The translations under genes were made by a program, and so were the position numbers. 12,199 nt of DNA from Methanomassiliicoccaceae archaeon (lineage in GTDB: Archaea > Thermoplasmatota > Thermoplasmata > Methanomassiliicoccales > Methanomethylophilaceae): assembly GCA_009776695.1 (NCBI GenBank), contig WRNI01000031.1, positions 1-12,199 on the forward strand, given 5' to 3'. The notes under the pieces were generated by a model that did not search any database, was not told where the DNA came from, and saw only the letters and a program-made list of their open reading frames with translations. Below are positions 1 through 5,542 of this stretch, one piece after another. Each line of letters opens with the position of its first letter. The first letter of the stretch is position 1.

Positions 1-1167
1 AAGCATTCTGCATATCTCTTCCGGAATGCTCAGCTCGATCTCCTTTGTTCTTCCCGCTCTTCCGAAAGATTTCACACGTGCGTGAACGATACCCAACATA
101 TCTAATTCAGATATCAGGTCCGTTATTCTGCGCTGGGTGTTCGCCGTTATGTTAAGAACATTGCACAGTTCTTTGTACGTCGAATAAACATCGCCGGTGG
201 TCATCGTTTTTTTATCTTTTTTTGTATTATATATTATACTCATAAGAACGGTCTTTGACTGCTGTGTCAGCGTTTTTACCGTTTCGCCGATCGTATCCAA
301 TTCGATCTTGTTCTTGGCGGATTTCACATGAGCTGTCGTTACCATGCTGTCGCCGCTCCTTTCAGCGATCTCAGCCGATATCCTGAGAAGATCGAGCGCC
401 ATTCTTGCGTCGCCGGTCTCCCTTGCAGATAATGCGGCGCAGTATGGTATCACGGCGCCGTCAAGCGTTCCGTCGTCGAATGCTATCTTTACGCGATCAT
501 TCAATATGTCTTCCAGCTGACCCGCGTCGTACGGATGGAACACCATCTTCTCCTCTCCGAGACGGCTTTTCACTCTGGGATCAAGGAATTCCATGAATTT
601 CAGATTGTTGGAGATGCCGATGAGAGAGAGCTTTGAGTCTTTCAGATCTTCGTTTATCTTTGATAAATGATAAAGAACATCATCACCGCTCTTATCTACC
701 AGACGATCTATCTCATCAAGGACAACGATGAACACTCTGTTCTGTTCATCGATATAATTCTTCATTTCGGAATATACTTTCTCAATGCTCCATCCCGTGA
801 ACGGTATCCTTCTTTCGAAATCGATTATCATCTGATTTCCTATGTTGTGCAATATTCCGTACTGTGTATCAACGACGCCGCAGTTTATGTAGATGTAGAT
901 GCACGTGTTCCCTTCGGGATCCTCTTTTTTCAGTTCGTTACCAATGAAATTCATGACCGCCGTCTTTCCCGTTCCCGTTTTTCCGAATATCATTATGTTC
1001 GACGGCCGGTCGCCGTCGAATGCCGATGCAATTACTGTTGCAATGGAATCGATCTCCGCGGACCGGTGCGGTAACTCACCGGGAAGGTATGATGTTTGAA
1101 GGATACTCTTGTTTCTGATCAGTCTGTTCCTTTTCTCAATATGTTTCTTGAATATTGATCCTGACAT
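1..1167 (-). CDS. cdc6: Orc1/Cdc6 family replication initiator (C-terminus cut by window edge)
   Basis: Archaeal origin-binding AAA+ ATPase that recognises ORB sequences and helps load the MCM helicase. I translated 389 codons from the minus strand without a stop; the 3' end lies outside the window. Visible motifs: Walker A GKTGTGKT at residues 62-69, Walker B VFIVVLDEID at 145-154, sensor-1-like LIGISN at 182-187, sensor-2-like GDARMALDLLR at 252-262, then a C-terminal winged-helix region from about 295 (QRRITDLISELDMLGIV) typical of Orc1/Cdc6. The ATG start is supported by a good Shine-Dalgarno GGAGGT five bases upstream. The gene is transcribed away from an intergenic region holding ORB-like sites, the usual arrangement of archaeal origins, and one of those sites overlaps its ribosome-binding site, suggesting autoregulation (inference). 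The family assignment is firm; which Orc1 paralogue it is cannot be told. Confidence 0.95.
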   Translation of the reverse strand, partial: MSGSIFKKHIEKRNRLIRNKSILQTSYLPGELPHRSAEIDSIATVIASAFDGDRPSNIMIFGKTGTGKTAVMNFIGNELKKEDPEGNTCIYIYINCGVVDTQYGILHNIGNQMIIDFERRIPFTGWSIEKVYSEMKNYIDEQNRVFIVVLDEIDRLVDKSGDDVLYHLSKINEDLKDSKLSLIGISNNLKFMEFLDPRVKSRLGEEKMVFHPYDAGQLEDILNDRVKIAFDDGTLDGAVIPYCAALSARETGDARMALDLLRISAEIAERSGDSMVTTAHVKSAKNKIELDTIGETVKTLTQQSKTVLMSIIYNTKKDKKTMTTGDVYSTYKELCNVLNITANTQRRITDLISELDMLGIVHARVKSFGRAGRTKEIELSIPEEICRML

Positions 1168-1172
1168 GTGAT

Positions 1173-1178
1173 ACCTCC
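1173..1178 (-). promoter_or_regulatory. Shine-Dalgarno site of cdc6
   Basis: On the minus strand GGAGGT lies five bases before the ATG at 1167 and fixes the start codon. It also overlaps the ORB-like sequence at 1175-1187, so initiator binding could compete with transcription through this point (inference). Confidence 0.75.
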
Positions 1179-1187
1179 ACCGGAAAA
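1175..1187 (+). other. Mini-ORB-like dyad
   Basis: CTCCACCGGAAAA shares the 11-mer TCCACCGGAAA exactly with the strong element at 1434-1444 but has no G-string after it. It lies over the cdc6 ribosome-binding site. Confidence 0.45.
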
Positions 1188-1205
1188 ATGTTTCTCCCCA
1201 ACGCC

Positions 1206-1218
1206 TTCATGTGGAAAG
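1206..1218 (+). other. Weak ORB-like half element
   Basis: TTCATGTGGAAAG followed by AGG matches the remembered dyad TTCCAGTGGAAAC at 10 of 13 positions. There is only a short purine tract after it. It could be chance on its own; its position between two better sites is the main support. Confidence 0.3.
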
Positions 1219-1227
1219 AGGATCAAG

Positions 1228-1233
1228 TATAAA
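1228..1233 (-). promoter_or_regulatory. TATA box for cdc6
   Basis: TTTATA on the minus strand, about 60 bp before the cdc6 start. Archaeal initiation about 25 bp downstream would start near 1203 and give a leader of roughly 35 nt carrying the Shine-Dalgarno site. The predicted transcription start sits beside the ORB-like sequence at 1206-1218. Confidence 0.5.
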
Positions 1234-1268
1234 TCTATTCCCACAGAACGTTCCGGGAACAGCGTTCG

Positions 1269-1276
1269 TTTAATAT
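1269..1276 (+). promoter_or_regulatory. TATA-like box for the 35-codon gene
   Basis: TTTAATAT lies 32-39 bp before the ATG at 1308, the spacing expected for a nearly leaderless archaeal transcript. Confidence 0.35.
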
Positions 1277-1307
1277 CCGTACATTATATCCATCAAAAAC
1301 GGATGTA

Positions 1308-1415
1308 ATGAACATGAAGAAAAAGAAGATGAGCGGCTGGCTTGTGATAGGAATATGCATCGTTGCTCTGTTCGCGGCCGTCGGCGTTATCTACGCGATC
1401 GGCGCGTACGGCTGA
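1308..1415 (+). CDS. Single-span membrane microprotein, 35 residues
   Basis: A short reading frame from ATG at 1308 to TGA at 1413-1415. It reads MNMKKKKM, a basic N-terminus, then a hydrophobic stretch of about 23 residues (roughly WLVIGICIVALFAAVGVIYA, residues 11-30) and a short IGAYG end. The positive-inside start followed by one clean transmembrane helix looks like a real small membrane protein rather than random sequence, and a TATA-like box lies at the right distance. No family is recognised. A second in-frame ATG at 1314 could be the start. It lies inside the candidate origin region, so a chance frame cannot be excluded. Confidence 0.45.
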   Translation: MNMKKKKMSGWLVIGICIVALFAAVGVIYAIGAYG

Positions 1416-1431
1416 TCGGTCGCGCAGATAC

Positions 1432-1459
1432 TTTCCACCGGAAACGAAGGGGCGGGGGT
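1432..1459 (+). other. Origin recognition box (ORB) like element
   Basis: The sequence reads TTTCCACCGGAAACGAAGGG and continues GCGGGGGT. It has the archaeal ORB architecture as I remember it: an imperfect dyad TTCC-N3-GGAAAC, a short GAA spacer, then a G-string. The match in both dyad and G-string in a non-coding stretch beside cdc6 is unlikely to be chance. The G-string points away from cdc6. Confidence 0.7.
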
Positions 1460-1484
1460 GTTAGTATAACTGTAGTGCCCATGC

Positions 1485-1490
1485 TTATAT
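1485..1490 (+). promoter_or_regulatory. TATA box for the OB-fold-like gene
   Basis: TTATAT lies 31-36 bp before the ATG at 1521, which would give a leader of under ten nucleotides. No Shine-Dalgarno sequence precedes that ATG, consistent with leaderless or near-leaderless translation. Confidence 0.45.
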
Positions 1491-1520
1491 CGTACCCGCA
1501 TAATCTGTCCTGCCGATCAT

Positions 1521-1835
1521 ATGGCGAAGGACAAATACATTCTCATGGCGTCGGCGGCCGTTCTTATCATTGTTTTTACATGCACCGTCGGTTCCTTCAG
1601 CACGAACGAAGTTAACGGCAACGGGATCACGGAGATAACGGGAGTGATATCCTCGCCGTCGGCATCGCAGAACGGGACAGTTTTTAAAATAACGGACCTC
1701 GGGGGCAACGAGATAAGATGCTTTTACGGCGCCGGTATGCCGGAGATGCCCATTCTCTGCAAGCTGACCGGAAGCTTCTCTTCCGACGGGAATATGTTCT
1801 TTGTCGACAAGATAGTCGTTGACGGCAAATGGTGA
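1521..1835 (+). CDS. Membrane-anchored small protein with OB-fold-like domain
   Basis: A 104-residue protein with a short charged N-terminus (MAKDKY), one hydrophobic helix at about residues 6-26 acting as an uncleaved anchor or signal peptide, and an extracytoplasmic domain of about 75 residues. The domain pattern, GVISSPSASQNGTVFKITD, then a strand with EIRCFY, then CKLTGSFSSDGNMFFVDKI, alternates like the five-strand OB folds of the tRNA_anti/nucleic-acid-binding type, in which a gly-hydrophobic first strand, a DxxGxI turn and a final VDKI strand recur. In an exported setting such a fold need not bind nucleic acid. Similar membrane-anchored OB proteins are seen in archaea, but I cannot name a family. 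Its own TATA-like box makes it a separate unit from tiaS, 43 bp downstream. Confidence 0.7.
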   Translation: MAKDKYILMASAAVLIIVFTCTVGSFSTNEVNGNGITEITGVISSPSASQNGTVFKITDLGGNEIRCFYGAGMPEMPILCKLTGSFSSDGNMFFVDKIVVDGKW

Positions 1836-1850
1836 CGCCGGCGGATGGGA

Positions 1851-1859
1851 TTTATATTA
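1851..1859 (+). promoter_or_regulatory. TATA box for tiaS
   Basis: TTTATATTA lies 20-28 bp before the tiaS ATG at 1879. Initiation about 25 bp downstream would place the transcript start at or beside the ATG, so the mRNA is probably leaderless. No Shine-Dalgarno motif is present. Confidence 0.6.
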
Positions 1860-1878
1860 GCGAAAACTTGGCCTCATC

Positions 1879-3204
1879 ATGTACATCGCCGTTGACGATA
1901 CGGACTCCCGCACCGGAAATTGTACAACATATCTGTTAACCGAGATAATACGGGAACTTTCCGACACGGACATCATAGGAAATCCAAGACTCGTACGTCT
2001 GAATCCGGCGGTCCCGTGGAAGACGAGGGGGAACGGCGCGCTCATGATGTGTGTAGGGACGGGAGCAGGAGAAAGGAAACGCATCGGCGTAATCGGCGGT
2101 AAGGATGTTCACTGTTATGCCGACGCATCGGAACGGGAGCCGGACGCAACGGAACTTATTGAGAGGATAGCGCCGATCATCGAACGAAACCGCTCCGATG
2201 ATTCCGATCCGGGACTTGTCGTCTCCGCGAAGAGACCGTCCGCGTCCCTTTACCGGGAAGGCGTCAGCAAGATCGTTGAAAAGGCGTACGTTATGAAAGA
2301 ATTGGAACGGATAGGTGCGAAGACGTTAGAGATGGGGTGCGGCCGCGGTATTATCGGAGCGGCATGCGCCATGGCGTGGGAGCCTTCGGACAGTACGTAC
2401 GAAGTTCTTGCGTATCGTGAGAAAGGACGCTGGGGAACCGTCAGAGAATACGATCCCATGTCGATAAAAGAAATGGACACGATGTTCCCGGGAACGTTCA
2501 ACAGCTGGGAGGAGAGATCGCAGAAAGTGACGATGATACCGTCCACGCCGTGCCCGGTGCTTTTCGGTCTGAGAGGCGATGACGAGACCGAAACGATGAA
2601 CGCGGCGATGCACCTGCGCACCGAACGCATCGACCGCTGGGTGACGTTCCTGACAAATCAGGGAACGGACGATCATATCATACGAAATGCGTCCGCGATC
2701 ACGGAGAACAGTTCTTATGAGATAGAAGGCACCGTGTGCTCGTACGCGAGACACATACGCGGGGGTCACACGCTCATGGATATTGATACCGCATACGGGA
2801 TCGTAACGTGCGCGGCGTACGAACCGTCAAAGGAGTTCCGGATGCTCTTCGACAACCTGATCCCGGGGGACGTGATATGCGTTCTCGGGGAGATGCGCGA
2901 TCAGCCGAGAACGCTCAACACCGAGAAAGTGAAGGTTATAACGCTTTCCGAGAAGATCGTAAAGACATCCAACCCCGCATGCGTGAAATGCGGGAAACGG
3001 ATGCAGTCCGTGGGGAAGGACAAAGGTTACAGATGCAAAGAATGTCATACGCGTTCCAAAGGACCCGTGACAGAGAAAGGGACGCGCTGGGCGATACCGG
3101 GATGGTACGAGCCGCCCGCGTCAGCGAGGCGGCATCTTTCAAAACCTCTGAAAAGGATGAACGAGGAACAAAAGGTTGAGTTCGTCAATTGCCGTACCGA
3201 ATGA
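1879..3204 (+). CDS. tiaS: tRNA(Ile2) 2-agmatinylcytidine synthetase TiaS
   Basis: TiaS is an archaeal enzyme that uses ATP and agmatine to convert the wobble cytidine of tRNA-Ile2 to agmatidine, allowing it to read AUA as isoleucine. The 441-residue product has the family hallmarks: DDTDS at residues 6-10, the GNCTTYL segment at 13-19 where the autophosphorylated threonine of the A. fulgidus enzyme lies, NPAVPWKTRGNGA at about 43-55, a central ferredoxin-like region, an OB-fold region around 270-350 (EIEGTV and GDVICVLGEMR) and a C-terminal zinc ribbon with Cys368, Cys371, Cys386 and Cys389. Length is close to the usual 420-450. It is preceded by a TATA box at leaderless distance and followed by the thiolase gene, which has its own promoter. 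Nothing appears broken. Confidence 0.95.
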   Translation: MYIAVDDTDSRTGNCTTYLLTEIIRELSDTDIIGNPRLVRLNPAVPWKTRGNGALMMCVGTGAGERKRIGVIGGKDVHCYADASEREPDATELIERIAPIIERNRSDDSDPGLVVSAKRPSASLYREGVSKIVEKAYVMKELERIGAKTLEMGCGRGIIGAACAMAWEPSDSTYEVLAYREKGRWGTVREYDPMSIKEMDTMFPGTFNSWEERSQKVTMIPSTPCPVLFGLRGDDETETMNAAMHLRTERIDRWVTFLTNQGTDDHIIRNASAITENSSYEIEGTVCSYARHIRGGHTLMDIDTAYGIVTCAAYEPSKEFRMLFDNLIPGDVICVLGEMRDQPRTLNTEKVKVITLSEKIVKTSNPACVKCGKRMQSVGKDKGYRCKECHTRSKGPVTEKGTRWAIPGWYEPPASARRHLSKPLKRMNEEQKVEFVNCRTE

Positions 3205-3223
3205 CCGACAATAATAAATACAC

Positions 3224-3230
3224 TTATAAA
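3224..3230 (+). promoter_or_regulatory. TATA box for the thiolase gene
   Basis: TTATAAA, inside a longer AT-rich stretch, lies 23-29 bp before the ATG at 3253, predicting a leaderless transcript. Confidence 0.6.
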
Positions 3231-3252
3231 ATAAGCGTCCCCGTGAGCTATA

Positions 3253-4431
3253 ATGGATGAAGTTGTGATCCTCAGCGCGGTAAGAACACCTATAGGCAAA
3301 TACGGTAAAACGCTGGCCGATATGAAGGCCACGGACATCGGCGCCGTCGCCGTCAGGGCGGCGACCGAACGTGCCGGCATTGATGTAAAAGATGTTGAAG
3401 AATGCATCATGGGCAACGTGATATCCGCCGGTCTTGGTCAGAACCCGGCGAGGCAGGCGGCGTTACGGGGAGGCCTTCCGGTGGAGATCGGAGCGACAAC
3501 GGTCAACGCAGTTTGCGGATCGGGGATGAAAGCGGCGATGTTCGCCGCCGATGCGATAAAGGCGGAACGCCGTAACGTTATCGTGGCGGGCGGCATGGAG
3601 AACATGAGCGCCGCGCCGTACATCATGAACGGCGCGAGATGGGGCTACAAGATGAATGACCAGGTCGTTAAAGATGCGATGGTGCACGACGGCCTCTGGG
3701 AAATATTCAACGATATGCACATGGGCCTCACCGCCGAGATCACAGCGGAAAGATTCAAAATAACACGCGCGGACGCCGATGAATTTTCATACGAAAGCCA
3801 CATGAAAGCGGCGGCGGCGATAAAGAACGGATCGTTCAAGGACGAGATCGTCCCCGTTACGATAAAGCAGAGGAAAGGCGACATCATAATGGACACTGAC
3901 GAAGGGGTACGCGATGACACGACCGTCGAAGCATTATCGAAGCTCAGGCCGGCGTTCAAGAACGACGGCATAGTGACGGCGGGCAACGCGTCGCAGCTGA
4001 GCGACGGAGCATCGGCGCTTGTGATAACATCGGGCGCATACGCCAAAGAACACGGTCTCAAGCCATTGGCGACGATAGAGGCGTACGGGGAGCGAGGCGT
4101 TCTTCCGGAGCACATCATGGAGGCACCCATACCGACGACGAAATGCGTACTGAAGAATGCGGGAATGAAAATAGATGATATCGATCTCTTTGAGCACAAC
4201 GAGGCGTTCGCAGCTGCGTCCATTGCAGTTCAGAAAGCACTGAACGTTCCCAAGGAGATCTTCAACGTCAACGGCGGCGCGGTTGCGCTGGGACACCCGA
4301 TAGGGTGCTCGGGGGCGCGTGTCCTTACGACGCTGCTTCACGCGATGATGCGCCGTCAGAAGGATATCGGCCTCGGAACGCTGTGCCTCGGAGGCGGTAA
4401 CGCAGTGACGATGATAATCCGCCGTTATTGA
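3253..4431 (+). CDS. Acetyl-CoA C-acetyltransferase (thiolase)
   Basis: Condenses two acetyl-CoA to acetoacetyl-CoA, or runs the reverse thiolysis; in archaea the forward reaction can feed the mevalonate route to isoprenoid lipids. The 392-residue length and catalytic layout match classical homotetrameric biosynthetic thiolases: nucleophile Cys88 in NAVCGSGM, His348 in GHPIGCSGAR and Cys378 in CLGGGNA, with NEAFA near residue 317. This is the bacterial-style soluble type, and no DUF35 or HMG-CoA synthase partner is next to it as in many archaeal mevalonate clusters. A GTG at 3243 is out of frame, so ATG 3253 is the start. The gene has its own TATA box. Its stop directly abuts the stop of the convergent gene: TGATCA at 4429-4434 supplies a TGA on each strand. 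Confidence 0.93.
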   Translation: MDEVVILSAVRTPIGKYGKTLADMKATDIGAVAVRAATERAGIDVKDVEECIMGNVISAGLGQNPARQAALRGGLPVEIGATTVNAVCGSGMKAAMFAADAIKAERRNVIVAGGMENMSAAPYIMNGARWGYKMNDQVVKDAMVHDGLWEIFNDMHMGLTAEITAERFKITRADADEFSYESHMKAAAAIKNGSFKDEIVPVTIKQRKGDIIMDTDEGVRDDTTVEALSKLRPAFKNDGIVTAGNASQLSDGASALVITSGAYAKEHGLKPLATIEAYGERGVLPEHIMEAPIPTTKCVLKNAGMKIDDIDLFEHNEAFAAASIAVQKALNVPKEIFNVNGGAVALGHPIGCSGARVLTTLLHAMMRRQKDIGLGTLCLGGGNAVTMIIRRY

Positions 4432-4971
4432 TCACGTAAGAAATATCCCGGCGATCAACATGGGTATCGCAACAACAAACACTCTGATCATGCTGGAAAC
4501 CTTAAGCGATCTTGCATCGGCGATCGCCTTATTGTATCCCTTCTCCATTCCAGATTCGTCTATGGGGTCGTTCTTTCTTAACTCTTTTAGAAATGTTGTC
4601 GTAGAGAACCCATCGTATTCTGTGTGTACAAATAACATTGTACCTTCATCAACGTATGCCTCTGCATCATATTTCTCACTTTCATACCAGTACGCAGATA
4701 TCCGTCGAATGCCTGGCCTGACCGGTATCAAGACGGTGTCCCCGGGCTTTACATTGGCCGCGCGTATCCCATCAACAGATATGTTGATCCCTATGCGCCC
4801 GCCAACAACATATTTTGTCACATAGGCCGGAACAAGTATGCAGCCCTCCTCGTTCTCAATGAAAACACTGCTGTCTTTGCGGGGGATCTTTCCGGATATT
4901 TTGTCTGAGTGAACATACAATATGGAGAGGATGATCAGGAGCATGAACAGTATGAGAAAGAACACATTCAC
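4432..4971 (-). CDS. Two-TM membrane protein, possible immunity partner
   Basis: A 179-residue protein of no family I recognise. It begins with a hydrophobic helix (residues 2-19), has a soluble domain of about 130 residues containing beta-rich segments (GCILVPAYVTKYVVGGRIGI and VKPGDTVLIPVRPGIRRI), and ends in a second helix at about 161-178. Both ends in the membrane with a soluble middle suggests a hairpin anchored at each end. The start is GTG at 4969-4971; an in-frame TGA lies a few codons upstream and nearby ATGs are out of frame. It is 32 bp downstream of, and co-directional with, the double-glycine-leader gene at 5004-5411, so they probably form one transcript. That pairing suggests an immunity or maturation role (inference). 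The local GC is visibly lower than in the thiolase gene. Confidence 0.75.
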   Translation of the reverse strand: MNVFFLILFMLLIILSILYVHSDKISGKIPRKDSSVFIENEEGCILVPAYVTKYVVGGRIGINISVDGIRAANVKPGDTVLIPVRPGIRRISAYWYESEKYDAEAYVDEGTMLFVHTEYDGFSTTTFLKELRKNDPIDESGMEKGYNKAIADARSLKVSSMIRVFVVAIPMLIAGIFLT

Positions 4972-5003
4972 GTTTACACCATCAGATCATGATAACCCTT
5001 CTT

Positions 5004-5411
5004 CTAAAAGAAACCTTTCGCAATAAAGATTCCACCGGTCAGATCCGTCGGGAACGATAATATTGATGCAATATTGCCGACCGTTCGATAGCCTTCCATG
5101 CTCATATTGGTTGGATTGAAAATCTTTGCTGCAACCTTCGACGCAAACTTCGTGGCCGCCTTTGTTCCGGCTTTACCAACAATCCCCATGGCCCCAAATG
5201 ACAAAGCCAAAGAGGCTCCGGTGAGCACCCATGACGCCGATTCCCAACGGTCATCGCCCGTTATTTCTGCCATAACACTACAGCCAAAACTCGCCACGCT
5301 ACACACAACGGCCGCGACAAAATTCCATACTCCGCCGTCATACACCATCTCTTCCGCCGACAGTTCGGTGTACTTGACCGGCATTTTCAGTTCGTATGAG
5401 CAAGTACTCAT
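5004..5411 (-). CDS. Double-glycine-leader exported protein (bacteriocin-like cargo candidate)
   Basis: A 135-residue precursor. Residues 10-27 read MPVKYTELSAEEMVYDGG, a classical C39-type leader: a Leu-Ser/Glu-Met pattern before a Gly-Gly cleavage site. Removal after Gly27 would leave 108 residues that are strongly hydrophobic and Ala/Gly/Ser rich (for example VASFGCSVMAEI, SWVLTGASLALSFGAMGIVG, then a Lys-rich amphipathic stretch around AATKFASKVAAKIF), resembling pore-forming or membrane-active toxins. Two cysteines (Cys37, Cys44) in the mature part could pair. It has a Shine-Dalgarno AGAAGG seven bases before ATG and a TATA box bracketed by an inverted repeat. It is divergent from the C39 transporter operon and shares its leader motif with the gene at 11958. 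It ends in TAG. The leader and context are seen; the toxic activity is inference. Confidence 0.8.
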   Translation of the reverse strand: MSTCSYELKMPVKYTELSAEEMVYDGGVWNFVAAVVCSVASFGCSVMAEITGDDRWESASWVLTGASLALSFGAMGIVGKAGTKAATKFASKVAAKIFNPTNMSMEGYRTVGNIASILSFPTDLTGGIFIAKGFF

Positions 5412-5418
5412 GTCTTTG

Positions 5419-5424
5419 CCTTCT
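5419..5424 (-). promoter_or_regulatory. Shine-Dalgarno site of the leader-peptide gene
   Basis: AGAAGG on the minus strand, seven bases before the ATG at 5411, supports this start and hence the 27-residue leader. Confidence 0.55.
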
Positions 5425-5442
5425 GGTTTGCTGACTGACTGC

Positions 5443-5473
5443 GCATCGCTGTTAATAGTATTTAAAGCGATGC
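5443..5473 (-). promoter_or_regulatory. Inverted repeat bracketing a TATA box (operator candidate)
   Basis: Perfect 8-bp arms GCATCGCT (5443-5450) and AGCGATGC (5466-5473) are separated by 15 bp that contain the minus-strand TATA box TTTAAATA (5459-5466). The TATA box is about 50 bp before the cargo gene's ATG. A dimeric regulator bound to both arms would cover the promoter. The arms were not seen elsewhere in the window. Confidence 0.5.
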
Positions 5474-5514
5474 AAAATGTACTTCATAAACTTCGAACAG
5501 TGTGCCCCACTCTA

Positions 5515-5520
5515 TTTATA
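5515..5520 (+). promoter_or_regulatory. TATA box of the export operon
   Basis: TTTATA lies 23-28 bp before the GTG at 5543, so the operon transcript is predicted to be leaderless at the transporter gene, consistent with the absence of a Shine-Dalgarno sequence there. Confidence 0.6.
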
Positions 5521-5542
5521 TTCTCGCCGTTAAATTACATAC

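Larger units (their letters stand above)
1168..1520. other. Candidate replication origin region next to cdc6
   Basis: This 353-bp stretch between cdc6 and the next confident gene holds one strong ORB-like element (1432-1459), two weaker ones (1175-1187 and 1206-1218), the short palindromes GAACGTTC and GTTCCGGGAAC near 1245-1260, AT-rich patches (1228-1240, 1269-1291) and one 35-codon reading frame. In archaea, origins commonly lie immediately upstream of the orc1/cdc6 gene and contain several ORBs flanking an AT-rich unwinding element. The layout here fits, but no unwinding element is proven and the number of good ORBs is small. Confidence 0.55.

Noticed and set aside
667..1074. Plus-strand frame opposite cdc6
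   Set aside because: It is antisense to the conserved AAA+ domain, whose motifs are all intact on the minus strand.
1245..1260. GAACGTTC and GTTCCGGGAAC as further ORBs
   Set aside because: The TTCC and GGAA arms are one base apart rather than three and there is no G-string, so they do not fit the ORB geometry.
4429..4434. TGATCA palindrome between convergent genes as a terminator
   Set aside because: Six bases without a stem or T-tract; it simply supplies a TGA stop on each strand.
4460..4825. Plus-strand reading frame of 121 codons
   Set aside because: It is antisense to the two-TM gene, lacks a promoter or ribosome-binding site and shows no recognisable protein features.
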